DNA of 64,000 bases, from NCBI GenBank assembly GCA_037013685.1, contig CM072909.1:744001-808000 (forward strand), read 5' to 3'. The position numbers and the translations under genes are program-made. This document shows positions 34,524-47,400 of the stretch, one piece after another. Under the pieces are notes generated by a model, which ran no database searches, was not told where the DNA came from, and saw only the letters and a list, made by a program, of their open reading frames with translations. The stretch's first letter is position 1; each line of letters opens with the position of its first letter. The DNA comes from Acridotheres tristis (Eukaryota > Chordata > Aves > Passeriformes > Sturnidae).

Positions 34524-37500
34524 TAATAGTAACATACAGTATATAAATAGGGTAAATACTTTAAAATATACAATATTTCACATTCGAACATTCAGTCAAA
34601 GAAAGGCAACTCTACGTTGTGTAGCTAAAACTGGAATCAAAAGAACAATGCACAGAAAGAAGCCGGTGGTGGGAACAGGGATTGCACAGGGATTACAGGA
34701 GCACAGAGCTGCCACCCCGGGGCTTCCATGCGCTGCTTTTTGGGACTGAGCTGTCCCCAGGAGGGGCTGGATGGGCCCACACAGCCCTGCCCTGCTCCCA
34801 CCCCACTGAGGGGGAAGGGAGAGAGAGCAGGACCCCCCACAGCCAGGCTTTGGGGGGCTCCCTGCACACAGGGGACATTCCCTGCAATGGGACACTGGGA
34901 TTCCACAGCCAGGCTTTGGGGGATTGCTGCAGGATCCCAGCTCCACGAGCCACACGAGAGCTGCCCCTCAGCTCAGGGGCACTGCTGAGCCCAGGGAATG
35001 TGGGTTTAACCCTGGGACTTGTTTAACCCAGGGAATTCTGTTTAACCCTGTGAATGCGGATTTAATCCTGGGAATTCTGTTTAACCCAGGGAACTCTGTT
35101 TAACCAGGCTGATCCCACAGCACGGCTGCAGATCCCAGGTCTGGTGCTTCCCCCCCTGCCCCTCACCTGGGCTCCAAGCAGGCAGGGAAAAGCAAATTCC
35201 CACCCAGGTGTGCACAGGCCCAGCCCAAACAGAGCTGTCACGACCCCCATGGGTCAGACCCGTGTCCAAACCCAAGCAGCCCCTAAAAAACAAACCCTGG
35301 GGGTGTCCAGTGTCCTGCCCAGCACACCCCAGCACCATCCTCATGGACATCCCACCTCCCTGGTCAGTGACCCTGGTGCAGAGGTGGCTCCCACACCAGC
35401 CTGTGACCTTCACAGCAGGCAAATCCTTCCTGTCACACCCCCATCCCAGCTGGCAGCACCTCCCCTTCCCTGCTCTGCTCTTTCCTTTGGAGCTTCCCTG
35501 CTGCAGGAGCCTGCTGGGAACCATTTTCTTGTGCCACGCTGAGCTGCACAACTTCCCCCCCATCCCTGGGGTCACTCTGGCCCCTCCACACTGAAATTCC
35601 CGAGAGCTGCAGCATCACCAGGGTCCTGCAGGGCCATGTGTGCTGCTGCTGCACATCCCTCGGCATCAGCTCCACCCTCAGAAACAGCCAAAGGCAGGAA
35701 CAGCAGCTTTTCAGCTCTGCTCAGGGAGTCACAACCTCCCTGTCCCGGAAGTGCTCAGGATCAGACTTGGAGAAGAGATTCCCTGCCCATGGCAAAGGAG
35801 GTGGAACAAGATTTTAAGGCCCCCTCCAACCCAAACCCAGGATCCAACTCCTGATCCTGTGAGTGCAGCTGCACAACTTAGAAACAATCCCAACCACCTC
35901 CACCTCCCTCCCTTCCTCCTCCCTGCATCCACTGTTCCCACTCACTTTAATGAGTTTTAAGGGATTTTTTCCATGCAGGAAACCCTTCCCAGGCAGCTTT
36001 CCCTGTGAGGAGCAGCCCAGGTTTGGAAGAAAGGAAGCAGGAATAAAGCTGACCAGGGAATTGTCTGATCAGGACATTCCTGATCAGGGAAGCCACCCAC
36101 AGGCAGAGCTGCTGCTGCTGCTGCTTCTCCTGCAGCTACTCCGTGGAACTGCTTTGCCCTCCAGTGCCCACATCCAGCATTGACACCCTCGGGAAAGGCC
36201 CAGACCTGCCCCAAACCAGAGTCTGCAGCAAAGCTTTGCTCCACTGATGACAAGAGAAAAGGAACAGAAGGTTTAAAGCAGGAGACTATAGACCCACCGA
36301 AGAAATTTCTATCAACAGAGCACACCTTTGTAAATTTATCAACACTGTCACTTCTGCCTGTGGCCCAAGAGCCACAAGAAGGGATTTTGGCAATGGGTAG
36401 GGAGAATCAAGAATAGCACCAGCTGGTATAGCCACCAGGGCAAAGCAAACCCTGGCACTTCCACCCTGCTCCCAGGGGTGCTCCTGGCAGGGGCCTCATT
36501 AAACACAGCCCAAATGTTGTCCCTGGGCAATGCCAGATGGAAGCACCTCGATTCTCCTCTGCAGTTTCTGTGCCAGGGGCTTGGACCAAAATTTGTTCCA
36601 TCGACAGAAAAGAAACCCTTGCCTAATTCAAACTGGAAGGGAACAGTATCCAGAACCAGGAAAAATCTGTATGAACACCAAACCCAGTCCCGAATTGGCT
36701 CAGTGCAGAACTTTGCCAGCACCAACTGAGAATACTCTGTAAGAACAGAGCCTTCTCTGCAGTCTGTGCTTTCCATCAAACACCTGCATTTGGAGCACAA
36801 AGCTCAGCTCCTGCTCAGGGAGGCAGAGCAGAGCCCACCACAGTCCTGCAGAAATGAAGGAGAGAGCTTGGTTCCTGTGCTGTGTATTTACACACACTCA
36901 TAGTAAATGAAAGCAGTGGCATAATCAGAATATGCAGTAAAAGCTCTGAATTTGGGGGATTTTCAGGTGGTTTATTTTCTGTTGATGCCAAGCCAGTTTT
37001 CAGCAGGGGCAGGTCTCACATGGAGGGGTCTGTGACTAAAGGTTTGTGGCAGCAACTGCTTGAAAACACTAATGTACTTCTGTATGAGCTCTCCCTGTCA
37101 CTTGTTCCCAAGGTTAAAATAAGGTAAAGTTTCTCCCGTGCACAAACTATGGAAAGAAGGAAAATCAGAGTCACCTCGTGTTTGGGAACATTGCACAAGG
37201 TGTAAACAGGGTTATTTTCACTATCTGATCACAAAAAAAAAAAAGAGGAAAGTTTTACAATCTTTAGGGCTCTCGTTTTTAAATAATAAAAAATATGACA
37301 AAATAAAGGAAAAGACTTGGATAAAACTTGCAGCTATAAAGTACAAACTATTTCTGACAAGATTCAGTGAGCAAAGCAGGACAGAAGCCTGCAGATAAAT
37401 GAACCCAGACTGAAATGCAACAGACTGTGGTAAACTCAGCAGCACGACTTCTACAACTCAAGTAAGGAACAGACATGATCCCTGAAAGAAAACAAAACCC

Positions 37501-38401
37501 CCAGCTGCAGCTGGAGCCCACCCAGCAACAAAACTGGCTGGAAACTGCTCCCCAGGTTACTTCAAATATCCCAGTGTGGGGTTTCCAACCTTGGAGAAAT
37601 GAAGAAGTGTGGTTTTTAAAGGTTATTTAATGAGTGAAAACAAACCAAGTGATTTAAAAGTTGTTCTCACTTGGCAGGAATTGCTCAGTGAAACTTCAAT
37701 GTTCTTTAAAACTTATTTACTTCCACCAGCAATCTGAACCTCCCACACTCCCACACACAACTGCCATTTCCTTGACTCCTCATTCCCAGTCTGTTTCTGG
37801 TTTAATTCGTTACAAAAATCTGATTTGCCAAATCAGGGAGGGAAGGAATGTGAGAGGCACTGCAGAAGCAGCAGGTGAGAGCACTGCAGGTGCAGGGCTG
37901 GGCACAGGAAATGGGGCTGGGTTAGTACAACATCCTCTTCCTTGTGCAAGGGGATTCCCACAGGCAGGAACTGCTGGGACAATTCCACTGCACCCCCAGC
38001 TGTCCCTGGAGAGGAGGATGGTCCCAGAGCCAGGGGACAGCTCAGCCCCCCGTGTCCTGCCAGGCTCTGCATCCTCTGCCAAACCCACTCCAGGGAAAGC
38101 TCAGCTCTGCCCACACCTCCAAGGGTCCAGAACAGTCCACCAGGACAGCCACGCCCTCCTACTCCACCCAACCCTTCCAAGCCTTAACTCCTTCTCAGCT
38201 ACAAAGCCAAGATTTGCTCATTTGAACCAAAGCTCTATAAATATATTATTTAAAAAAAATAAACCACAAATGCAAACATTTACCAAGAGAGGAAGAAAAG
38301 TTACAGTGAAATGAGGCCTAGTTATTGTCTTAAATCAGGCAAGCCAGGAATTCCCTGGAGGAGGCCTGTGTGTTCTCAGTCCTGTTCCAACCACCTCCTG
38401 T
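34524..38401 (-). other. CDS2: Presumed CDS2 3' UTR and downstream DNA
   Basis: There is no coding exon here. The AT-rich parts (36900-37800, 38220-38300) look like vertebrate 3' UTR. The mid part is ordinary. The assignment rests on position and on the long 3' UTR of the gene in other vertebrates, not on a specific motif. Confidence 0.4.
34990..35108. repeat. About 19-bp TTTAACCC(A/T)GGGAAT tandem repeat
   Basis: About six degenerate copies of GGGAATTCTGTTTAACCC. The unit has dyad symmetry (GGGTTAAA / TTTAACCC) but no recognised role. Confidence 0.8.
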
Positions 38402-41400
38402 CTATGCGTCCTCCAGGCTGCCCAAAATTCCCCTGTCCACCAGGTGTGCTTTGAGGGTGTTGAAGATGTGGAGCTGCTGGTCTGGCCTCAGGGTCAGGAA
38501 CTGCTGGATCAGTTTGCTTGGGTTGGGGCCTCTGGAACACAAAAGCATGGTCAGCAATGGGGCTCCATTCATTGCTGGGCTGTCCATTCCTTCCCCAGCT
38601 CTACCCTGGGAGCCCAGCTCCATTTGGGATATGGAAATGGACTCAAATGGCAAGGGAGGGTGAACTGTAAACACAAAGTAACTCTCCAAACCCAATCTAT
38701 CTGAAGAGGACTCTGCACCTTATCAGCAGGTGCTGCCCCTCAGAACTGAAAGCAGTCACACACAGCCAGCTCCTCAGCTCCCCCAGCCCATCCTTCATGT
38801 ACCCACAGCCTTATTTCCTCTGTGCTTGCCTACAGAATGCTTGTCAATGCTGCAAAATTACATTTCCCTGCTTGCTTGACTCCAGAAACCTGTCCAGGAT
38901 TCCCAGATGGGACTGGAATAACAGCCCATAGGAAGTGAGGGTTGCATTTCCAGCTCTGCTGAAGATCCTTCCCCTCCTCAAGCCCCAGCTTTGTTTGCCT
39001 TGTATTTTCAGCTGTTAGATCAGTCAGAGAGCTCAAGTGGCTCTGATGCCAGCCTGCCCATGCCCTGGCAGTGCCAGCAGCCCCCGGCAGGGCTCACCCA
39101 CCTGATGAAGCTGGCGATGTACACGTTGACAAAGGTGGCCATCAGGTACTGGCAGTCGAAGCGATCCATGATCCCCCCGTGCCCCGGGATGGTGTTGGCA
39201 AAGTCCTGGCAGAGCAGAGGGATGGCACTGAGCCTTTGCCAGGATCTGGGCTGGCTTTGGTGCCCCCACACACCATGCTCATCCCCTGCCCTTTCCCAAA
39301 AGCCAGAGTCAGACCAAGGAAATATTTTGTTTAATGTCTTCCTGGTTCTGGAAGTTTCTCCCTTTAGAAGCTGCTGGTGCCTGAGGGGCAGCGAGGCTCA
39401 ACTCAGCTCTGTTACTCAAAGGTCAGGGAAGGCAAATGTTTATCTGCTGCCACCCTGCCTTACCTTTCAAGGCATCTGAACTGAGCACAGGCTGTTTATA
39501 TGTGAAACCAGCCTGCAAGACATCAAGGGAAACCTCAGATTGCAAAATTTCCTGGCTGGGTCTTCCTTCCTCTACCTGCACCACTGCAGGGTTTAGAATA
39601 TCACGGTTAAAATCTTAAGGTCTCTTCCCTTTTGATCAAAAAACCCAGATCCTGCTCCAGCATTTCATCTGTGACTGAACAAACCTTCCTTCCCCTCGAG
39701 TGGCAGCACCCACTTAGTGTTTCCTCCCCAGAATCTCCACGACCTTGCTCCTCACCTTGATTTTGAAGGCCCTCTTAAAGCCACTGGCAAAGAAGCCCCC
39801 GAAGGGCCCGATGAGGGAGGCGAAGGTGGAGAGGGCGATGCTGTGGATTTGGAAGGGGTACATCCTCACGGTCTTCTGCAGGACAAACAGCACAGGAGGA
39901 TTTTCAGTGCCTGCCCCTCCTTCTCTGCCCCCCCCAGGCTTTAGCTCAGTTGGTTTTCCGGTGGGGCAACTGTCCCACCAGACTTTGGATAATTCTTTTG
40001 CGCTCTCAATCCCCCTTTTTTCTGGATGCACCTTTGTTCTTTCACTTCAGAACACAGCCCTGCTCTTTCCTCAGTGATCCTACCCCACTAAGTAAGAGCC
40101 AGGGAGCAGAGAGGGTCGTACCCAGCCCACCACAGACTGCAGCACTACGGGGATATTGTACTCCTGCAGCTGGAACAGCTCTGAGGGCTCGCAGTCCACA
40201 GTGAAGCTGTTGGTGTCGTTGTTGAACTCCACGGGGCAGGTGAAGCAGCGGTACCCAGACATCACGTAGGACAGCTCCAGGAAAAAGAGAAAGAAAACAG
40301 GATTCATGTTTTCCTCAGGGATTTCCCAAGGGGAAAGGCCGTGCAAGATGAGGGAAGAGGGAACCACGCTGCCAGCTTCATTAAGGAGATTACTCCCATG
40401 AGCAGCAGGAATTGGCTGAAGGCAGAGGAAGAGCAAGGCTGCACCCTGAGGTGGAGAGACAGCAACAGCAGCCACAGAGAGGGTCATAAATACAGGGAAA
40501 AACACTCCAAGAGTGTGGAATCCCCCACACAGCCCCTGAAATGATGCACAGCACCATCCAATGGCAGCAGAGGGAAAATGGTTAATTATTGTAATGAGCA
40601 CATCACAGGGTCTAACAGGGATTAAAAACTTCCTCCAGCACTCGGCTCCATCAGCAGTGCCTGCACACAGCCAGGGGCCACTTCAAACCTGGGCAGCAAG
40701 AAAAGGTGAAATATCTGACAGAGATTCAGCCTGACTGCATTTTTTAAACAGGACACTGGGACCCTCTGAAGGGAAAATTCCAGTGAAGGAAGTACCACGA
40801 TGGCCACTTACCAGCAATCCAAAGAGAACGGTGGAAAAAAATCCTCCAATAAAACCCTCCCAGGTCTTCTTTGGGGAGAGCTGCCAGAGAGAGAGCAAAG
40901 GGGACAATTATTGGTACACCTCTGCAGCCCTTCCTCACTTGTGAACTGCTGAGGCAGCACAAAGCAGTGCCACCACCCCACAGAGAGTTTGGTCAGAAGC
41001 CGAGCCCAACGCCTCGGTATGAAATGGTTCATTCATGGCTGGACTCGATCATCTTGCCAACCTCAATGGTTCAGTGATTTAATTTCAGAGCCTCAAAGAC
41101 TGGGATGCACACCAGATTTAATCTGGAGACTTGCTTCAGACAAAGCAGGAGCTGGGGGAGCACAGGGCTAAGTCCCAAAGGACCCAAAGTTCACATTTTG
41201 TCCCCCAAAATGTCCCAAACCTTGATGAGCGGCGTGCGGCCAAAGAAGAACCCGAACATGTAGGCCATGATGTCATTGCAGATCACACAGGAGATGGGGA
41301 CAATGAACCTGCAGGGGACAAGGGTCAAACCATTGGCAAGTGCCAACACCACTCATGTCCAAGGCTCAGAGAGCAGCTGCCACCACAGGGCACTTTGCAG

Positions 41401-44400
41401 GGCCATCCCCTCCTTCAGCTCAGTGCAAGGAACAGCCACGAGAAGCTCCAAGGGGAATCTGGGGGTCACTCCAGTGACTGAAATCCAGGTTGTGTCCCCA
41501 GAAGGGCCTGTTTGCAGCAGCTTTTCCTTAGCCACACCCAACAGGGCACTGGACATCCCCTCCTGAGCTCCTGTGTAAGTATTTCCTGCATTTTAGCCCT
41601 AAGCAGGAGGATCCCAGAGCACCCTGGGCTGGTGTGACACTTAGGAACACACAACCCTCAAGTGGCCAGAATTCATTCCTGGCCCTGCTGGCAGCAGAGG
41701 GGCCTCCCCTGTGCCCAGCAGCTGCACTGAGGGTGGCAGGTTCCCCCTCCTGCCCTTCAGTGCTGCTTTTACCATAGGAGCAGCACTTCCCCAGCCATTT
41801 GGGGAATCAGCAGAAAGCACCTACCCAACCCCAAAGATACCTGGAAGGCCCCTGCACCCCACAGCAACTTTACAAAATTCTCCTTTACAACATCTCTCTC
41901 TATAAGGTGAAGTGGCACAAAGCAAGGCCTAAGTCTCTGAGGGCTCACTTGATCTTTTGCTGTTCTGAACAGCTGCTCCCTCACAGGAAGCACCTCCTCC
42001 TTGGCCATTTGCTTTTTTGAGAGAACAGTTTTAACTCCAAACCAAATTTTGAGATTAAAAGAAATTCGATATTGGGAATTTATTCCTACTATAATGGTGG
42101 TGAAGGCCTGGCACAGGCTGCCCAGAAAGGTTCTGGGCTCCCCTGGACCCCTGGAAGTGCCCCAGGCCAGGCTGGGGTAACCTGGGATAGTGGGAGGGGT
42201 GTCTGCCCATGGCACTGGATGATCACTAAAGCACCTTCCATCCCAAACCAGTCTGGAATTCTGTGAAAACACAGGGTCTCTTTCAGGCTGCAAAAACCAA
42301 AACAACACAGGGGGCAGAGCAAACTCACCAGATCATTCCTTCAAACAGGTTGTGGATGATGAGGTGGGACTGGGTAACAACAATCAGCAACGTCACATGG
42401 GTCCAGCCAAACTGCAAGAAAGGAGAGCACCTTGTCCAGCCTGCCCAGAGCCATGCCCAGCTCAGAGAGCTCCTGCACCAGGGCACCAGGGCACCTCACC
42501 CCTCAGAAAGCTCATTTATTATCCATTGTTTGTCAACCAGCCAGATCAACAGGACAAGCTGCCTTGCACTGAGTTATTCTGGCACCGTGGGGCCAACACT
42601 GGCCTGGCACCTCCCAGCTGCCAATAAACCTCTCACTGTTGAAGGAAGATCTGAACAGATAAGCTGGATTTCTGACTGACTCATTTTCCAACCCCAAATT
42701 TAACCTCACCAAGATCTGGATTTAACCTCATCAAAACATGAATTTTAACCTCCCCAGGACCTAGATTTTAACCTCACCATATAGAACTGGAGGCGATAGT
42801 GTTTCTTCACCAGACTCAAGACAAACATGCAGAAACCTGAGGAGAGACAGAAGCAAAGTCAGTGGTGGGAATGTGCCTTCAACAGCCAGAAACACATTTG
42901 GGCCACGATACTGCACAGCTGCTGGGGATTTTACTGGAATAAGGGATTTTGGGGGTTTGACTGGAATAAAGGAGCCCTGTGCAGTGGGGAAAGCAGTGCT
43001 TTGGAAGCCACACCAAGCAGCACTTGGGCAGATGAATATTCTGGCTGCCCCATGAAGATTATGGAGTTTTCTCCAGAACCTCGTGGAAAAGATTTGCCAC
43101 TACTACAAAACATTACAACAAAAAGATTTGCCAGCTTCCAGCACGCCTGGGGAGCAGAGATGATTTTCTGTGTGTGGATCCTGCTCTGGACAGGAGATTT
43201 CTTCCCTCCAGCCCAGCCATTACTCAGGGTGGTGCCCACCTGTCAGGTAGAGGGCGAAGGAAATGAAGCGATGGTATTTGCTGAGGATCCTCAGGGGCTC
43301 CTCCCTCTGCACCAGCGTGAAGAAATAATCTGTCACTGTCTCACCATAGAAGAAATAGTTCACACACAGCAGGAAGTACCTGGAGAGGGCAGGAACCTTG
43401 TCAGCCTTGAAAGGCTCCTGAAGTGCCTGATCCCTGAGGTCTTGACACTGGTTTTGCTTCTGCCAGCCAGAACTGCCTCCCCCAGCTTGGAAATGTCTCC
43501 ATCCCAAGGAGTAACTGCACCTCTGGGACAGGTCACAGCTGGGCTCTGGGTTTGGCCTTCAGGTGCCACTGCTCAGCTGGCCTCTGCCTCCCAAAATTCT
43601 CCATCCTGTGATTCTCAAAATCCTCCACTTCCCAAAATCCCACACCCTGTGGTTCCCAAAATTCCACATTCTGTAGTTCCCAAAAATCCTTCATCTTGTG
43701 CTTCCCAAAATCTTCCATCCTGTGATTTCCAAAATCCCATGCCCTGTGACTCCCAAAATCCCACACCCTGTGATTCCCAAAATCCTCCACCTTGTGCCTC
43801 CCAAAATCCTCCATCCTGTGCCTCCCAAGATCTGGGATGGAATTCCCAAGGAAGCTGTGGCTGTCCTGGATCCCTGGTAGTGCCCAAGCCCAGGTTGGAT
43901 AAGTCTGGAGCAGCCTGGCACAGTGGGAGGTGTCCCTGTCAGGGCAGGGGTGGCAATGGGTGGGCTTTAGGGTCCCTTCCAGCCCAACCATGCTGGGATT
44001 CTGTGACTTTCTTTCCAAGTGCTGCCAGCACAGGGCAGCCCAGGGCGTGTGGCTGTGTCCCCTGTGTGTCCCTGAGCCCTCAGCTGGGCACAGAGGGCAG
44101 GGGGAGCAGCCCCTCACTCACCAGCTGAGTGTCCTGAACCAGGGCAGGTCATAGGAGTGGTACACGTTGTAGCCAATGGTGATGATCTCGTGGAAACATT
44201 TGATCTGGACACACATCACCTGCACAGAAAGGACATGCAGGCACTGGAATCCCTGCTGGTTAAACACCTCTTCCCTTGAGGAGACAAAAACCAAGCATGT
44301 GCAGAGCACAAGGTTCTTCAGCAGTTGCCATCAGCCCTGCAGGAGCCTCCCAATCCCACATGGGATGCTCAGGGTGGCATTTTTCCCTCCCAATCCCACA

Positions 44401-47400
44401 TGGGATGCTCAGGGTGGCATTTTTCCCTCCCAGTCCCACATGGGATGCTCAGGGTGGCATTTTTCCCTCCCAGTCCCACATGGGATGCTCGGGGTGGCAT
44501 TTTTCCCTCCCAATCCCACATCGGATGCTCGGGATGGCATTTTTCCCTCCTCTTTCCTCTGCAGGAGGTTTTTAACAACCCTTTGTGTGAGTTCCAACTG
44601 CAGCCCAATATTGACTAGCAGATTCCTCCCAGGTTTCCTGCATGGAGAGAGGAATCCAGAATCTCTAGAACACACGGCCCTGAGCTCCCCACAACCTGTC
44701 CCTGCTGCAGGGAAGGTCTGAACACCTCTCTGGAGCACTCACTATTGTCATCAGGACCATGGGGCCCAGGTAGATGATGATGAAGAAGAAGGTGATCATT
44801 GCCAGCGTGAGGATGCCTCTCACCCACCAGTTCTTCCATCTGGGCCACAGAGAAGGAAAACATCAGAGGAAGACAAGACAGAGCAAAGCAGCCAAGCAGT
44901 ACTTCTGCTCTCTGTGTGTCACAGGAAGCAAACTGAGCCCTGGCAAGCCCAAGTTTCCTCTCAGTGCAGCAGAGAGACCTTGATGTGCTGATAAAGGCCT
45001 GGCTGCAGCAGCTGCACTTCAGCCTCACTAAATGCAGAAAGCTGAGCATCTCCCAGGGCACTGATGGGCCAGGGCAGCCTCTGCTCCTGTCCTGCTGCAG
45101 CTTTCCCACGCCTTGGACAAGCTGCAGGATAAATTCAAATAAAATGAGGAGCATCTCCCCTCTCTACACTGCTCTGCATGAGGAGAGATGGCCCCAGGCA
45201 TGTTGTACCCTCACTGCTTTCCTGCTGGGAGCCTCTCCCATCCTCACAGCACACTCAGGAAAGGCACCTTCTCCTGTGATATAAACAGGAAAATTTCCTC
45301 CCAAGCAGTTTGTGGAGAATATCCCCGGCTTGCTCCCAAATTCTGTCCTAAACAGTGCAACTCCTCAAGCATTCCTGCAGAATTCAGTGCCAGCAGGGGC
45401 TGAAAACCCCCACAGCTCAAACCTGTGCTGCCAAAGCCACCCAGGAGCTCTGTGGGTGTGCCCCACCCAGGCCTAGAGCTGCCAGGACCCAGCAGAGACC
45501 CCTCCGGCAGTGCTCAGACCCTGCTGCTTCCCATGGCCCCAGGGGCAGAGAGAGGCTGGGGAGAGGCTGGGGAGAGGCTGCTCCTCCAGCTTCCAGCAGC
45601 CTCAGAGCCACAGGGAACCACGGGGAAGGTGCAGAGCCCTGGGAGGGAACAGGGGGATGCTCAGGAGTGTCACCTCGGGGACAAAACCTGCTCAGGGAGT
45701 GTTACCTCGGGGACAGGATGGACAGAGCCTGCTCAGGGAGTGTTACCTCGAGGACAGGTTGGAGAGGGCCCTGTTCAGCACCTCTGGGGTGTCATCCGAG
45801 GTCGGCACTGGGGATGAACCCCCAAATTCAGATTTGCTTTCGCTGTCTGATGCTGTCTCTCCATCCAGCTTGTTCTCAGACTCTGACTCCTGCAGGACAC
45901 AGAGAGCCAAGGAGCTTTAGCAGCCAGCCTGGAGGAACCTGGGCTGGCTCCAACACTTAGCACCACCCTGCTTCTTCACGAGAGAGGGAGCAGAGGAAAA
46001 TATTCTGAGTATTACACAGGGGTAAACACATGAGAAACATGCCCGGGTGTTTTAGGTGGCACAGGGGTAAACACATGAGAAACATGCCCGGGTGTTTTAG
46101 GTGGCATCCAGGAGGGGTTTGATGGTCCCTCAGCCTCAGCATCAGGCACAGAAGAGGGCCTGTTTCCCTGCACAGTTACAGATGCCTCCAGGTTGATTAA
46201 TGAGCATCTCCAAGAGCAGCAAGTGCTCCAGGGCTTGTTAGCAGGAATTTTTACAAGGTCCCAATCCCCAGGCAGGTCTCAAAGAATGTAACACTGCCCA
46301 AATTAGCCAGGAAGGAAGGCCTCCAAGTGGACAGGCTCAAGGCTTCCAGACAGCCTTCTGAAGTGCTGACTGCTTGAGGACACTAAAATAACACCAAGCG
46401 CAGGCTCAGGCAGCTGAGGAGGAAGAGCCTGGCTTATCACCCTTGCCCAACCATCCCTTCTGGCCCCAGGAGAAACCCGAGGTGCTGCAGAGGGACACAA
46501 GTGCTCTGTGTTTTCCCTGCCCCTTGGACTGCTCCAGCACTCAGCCTCGAGCAAAGTCCTGTGTTGAGGGGTGAATAAACCCAGGAGAGGCAGATTACTG
46601 AAGGCTCTGCCCCAGCCCACCCTGGGAAGGGTTTTCCAGGTGAGTCCTGGCTCTTCCCAGTGGCACTTCTCACTCTGACCCAGCCTCTAAACACAGGAAA
46701 AACCCCCAGCTCCACATTTCACTCCTCATTTCAGCAGCACAGCTTCATCCTGCTCCTGGAAGCAGGGAAGGAAAAGGCCACGCCCTGGGGAGCATCCAGG
46801 CAAGGCAGAGTTCATGCCCTTAGCTCTCTGAAAACTCCCGGAAAAGTGACTTTGCCTGCAGGAAAAGCACAGGAGGAGCTGAGCTGACAAATGCTGGGAG
46901 CTCTGCAAACAATGACACTTCATCCCCTGGGCCTAGGCAGCTCCAGAACAACCAAATCTGCTGGGTGCAGTTCATGGCTGGGGGTGTCTGCAGTTCAGCA
47001 GAGCAGCAAGGCCAGAGCTGCTCCCTCATTTCAAACAGGAAAAGGTAATTACTCCCCAAGCTAGGATCTGAAATCAGACAAGGACAGCGAGGCACTGGCA
47101 GGTGGAGGCAGCTAAAGATACCTCGGAGATGTCAGAGATTATTCCCAGGGATGAGCAGAGCTCCAACCACCTCCAGTGTCACCTCCTTGTCACCTCCCTC
47201 CACGCTCCTCCTTTCCATTCATCCACTGGGAAGAAAGAGCTCAGGTTTGCTTTGAACCCAGCACCTCTGCCAGCCCTCACAGGGCACTGGGGAGCTGGCA
47301 CTGAAATGCCACCTGGCTTTTGTTCAGGTGTTTTCTAACTGCCCCATAAAATCCATTTGGACCTCAGATTTCGGAGAGATTTAGTGCCATTTACCTGGGA

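Noticed and set aside
42827..44128. 433-codon + strand frame opposite CDS2 exons 4-5
   Set aside because: It runs antisense to real CDS2 exons, through a 24-bp repeat array and a CR1 tail; its composition follows those repeats.
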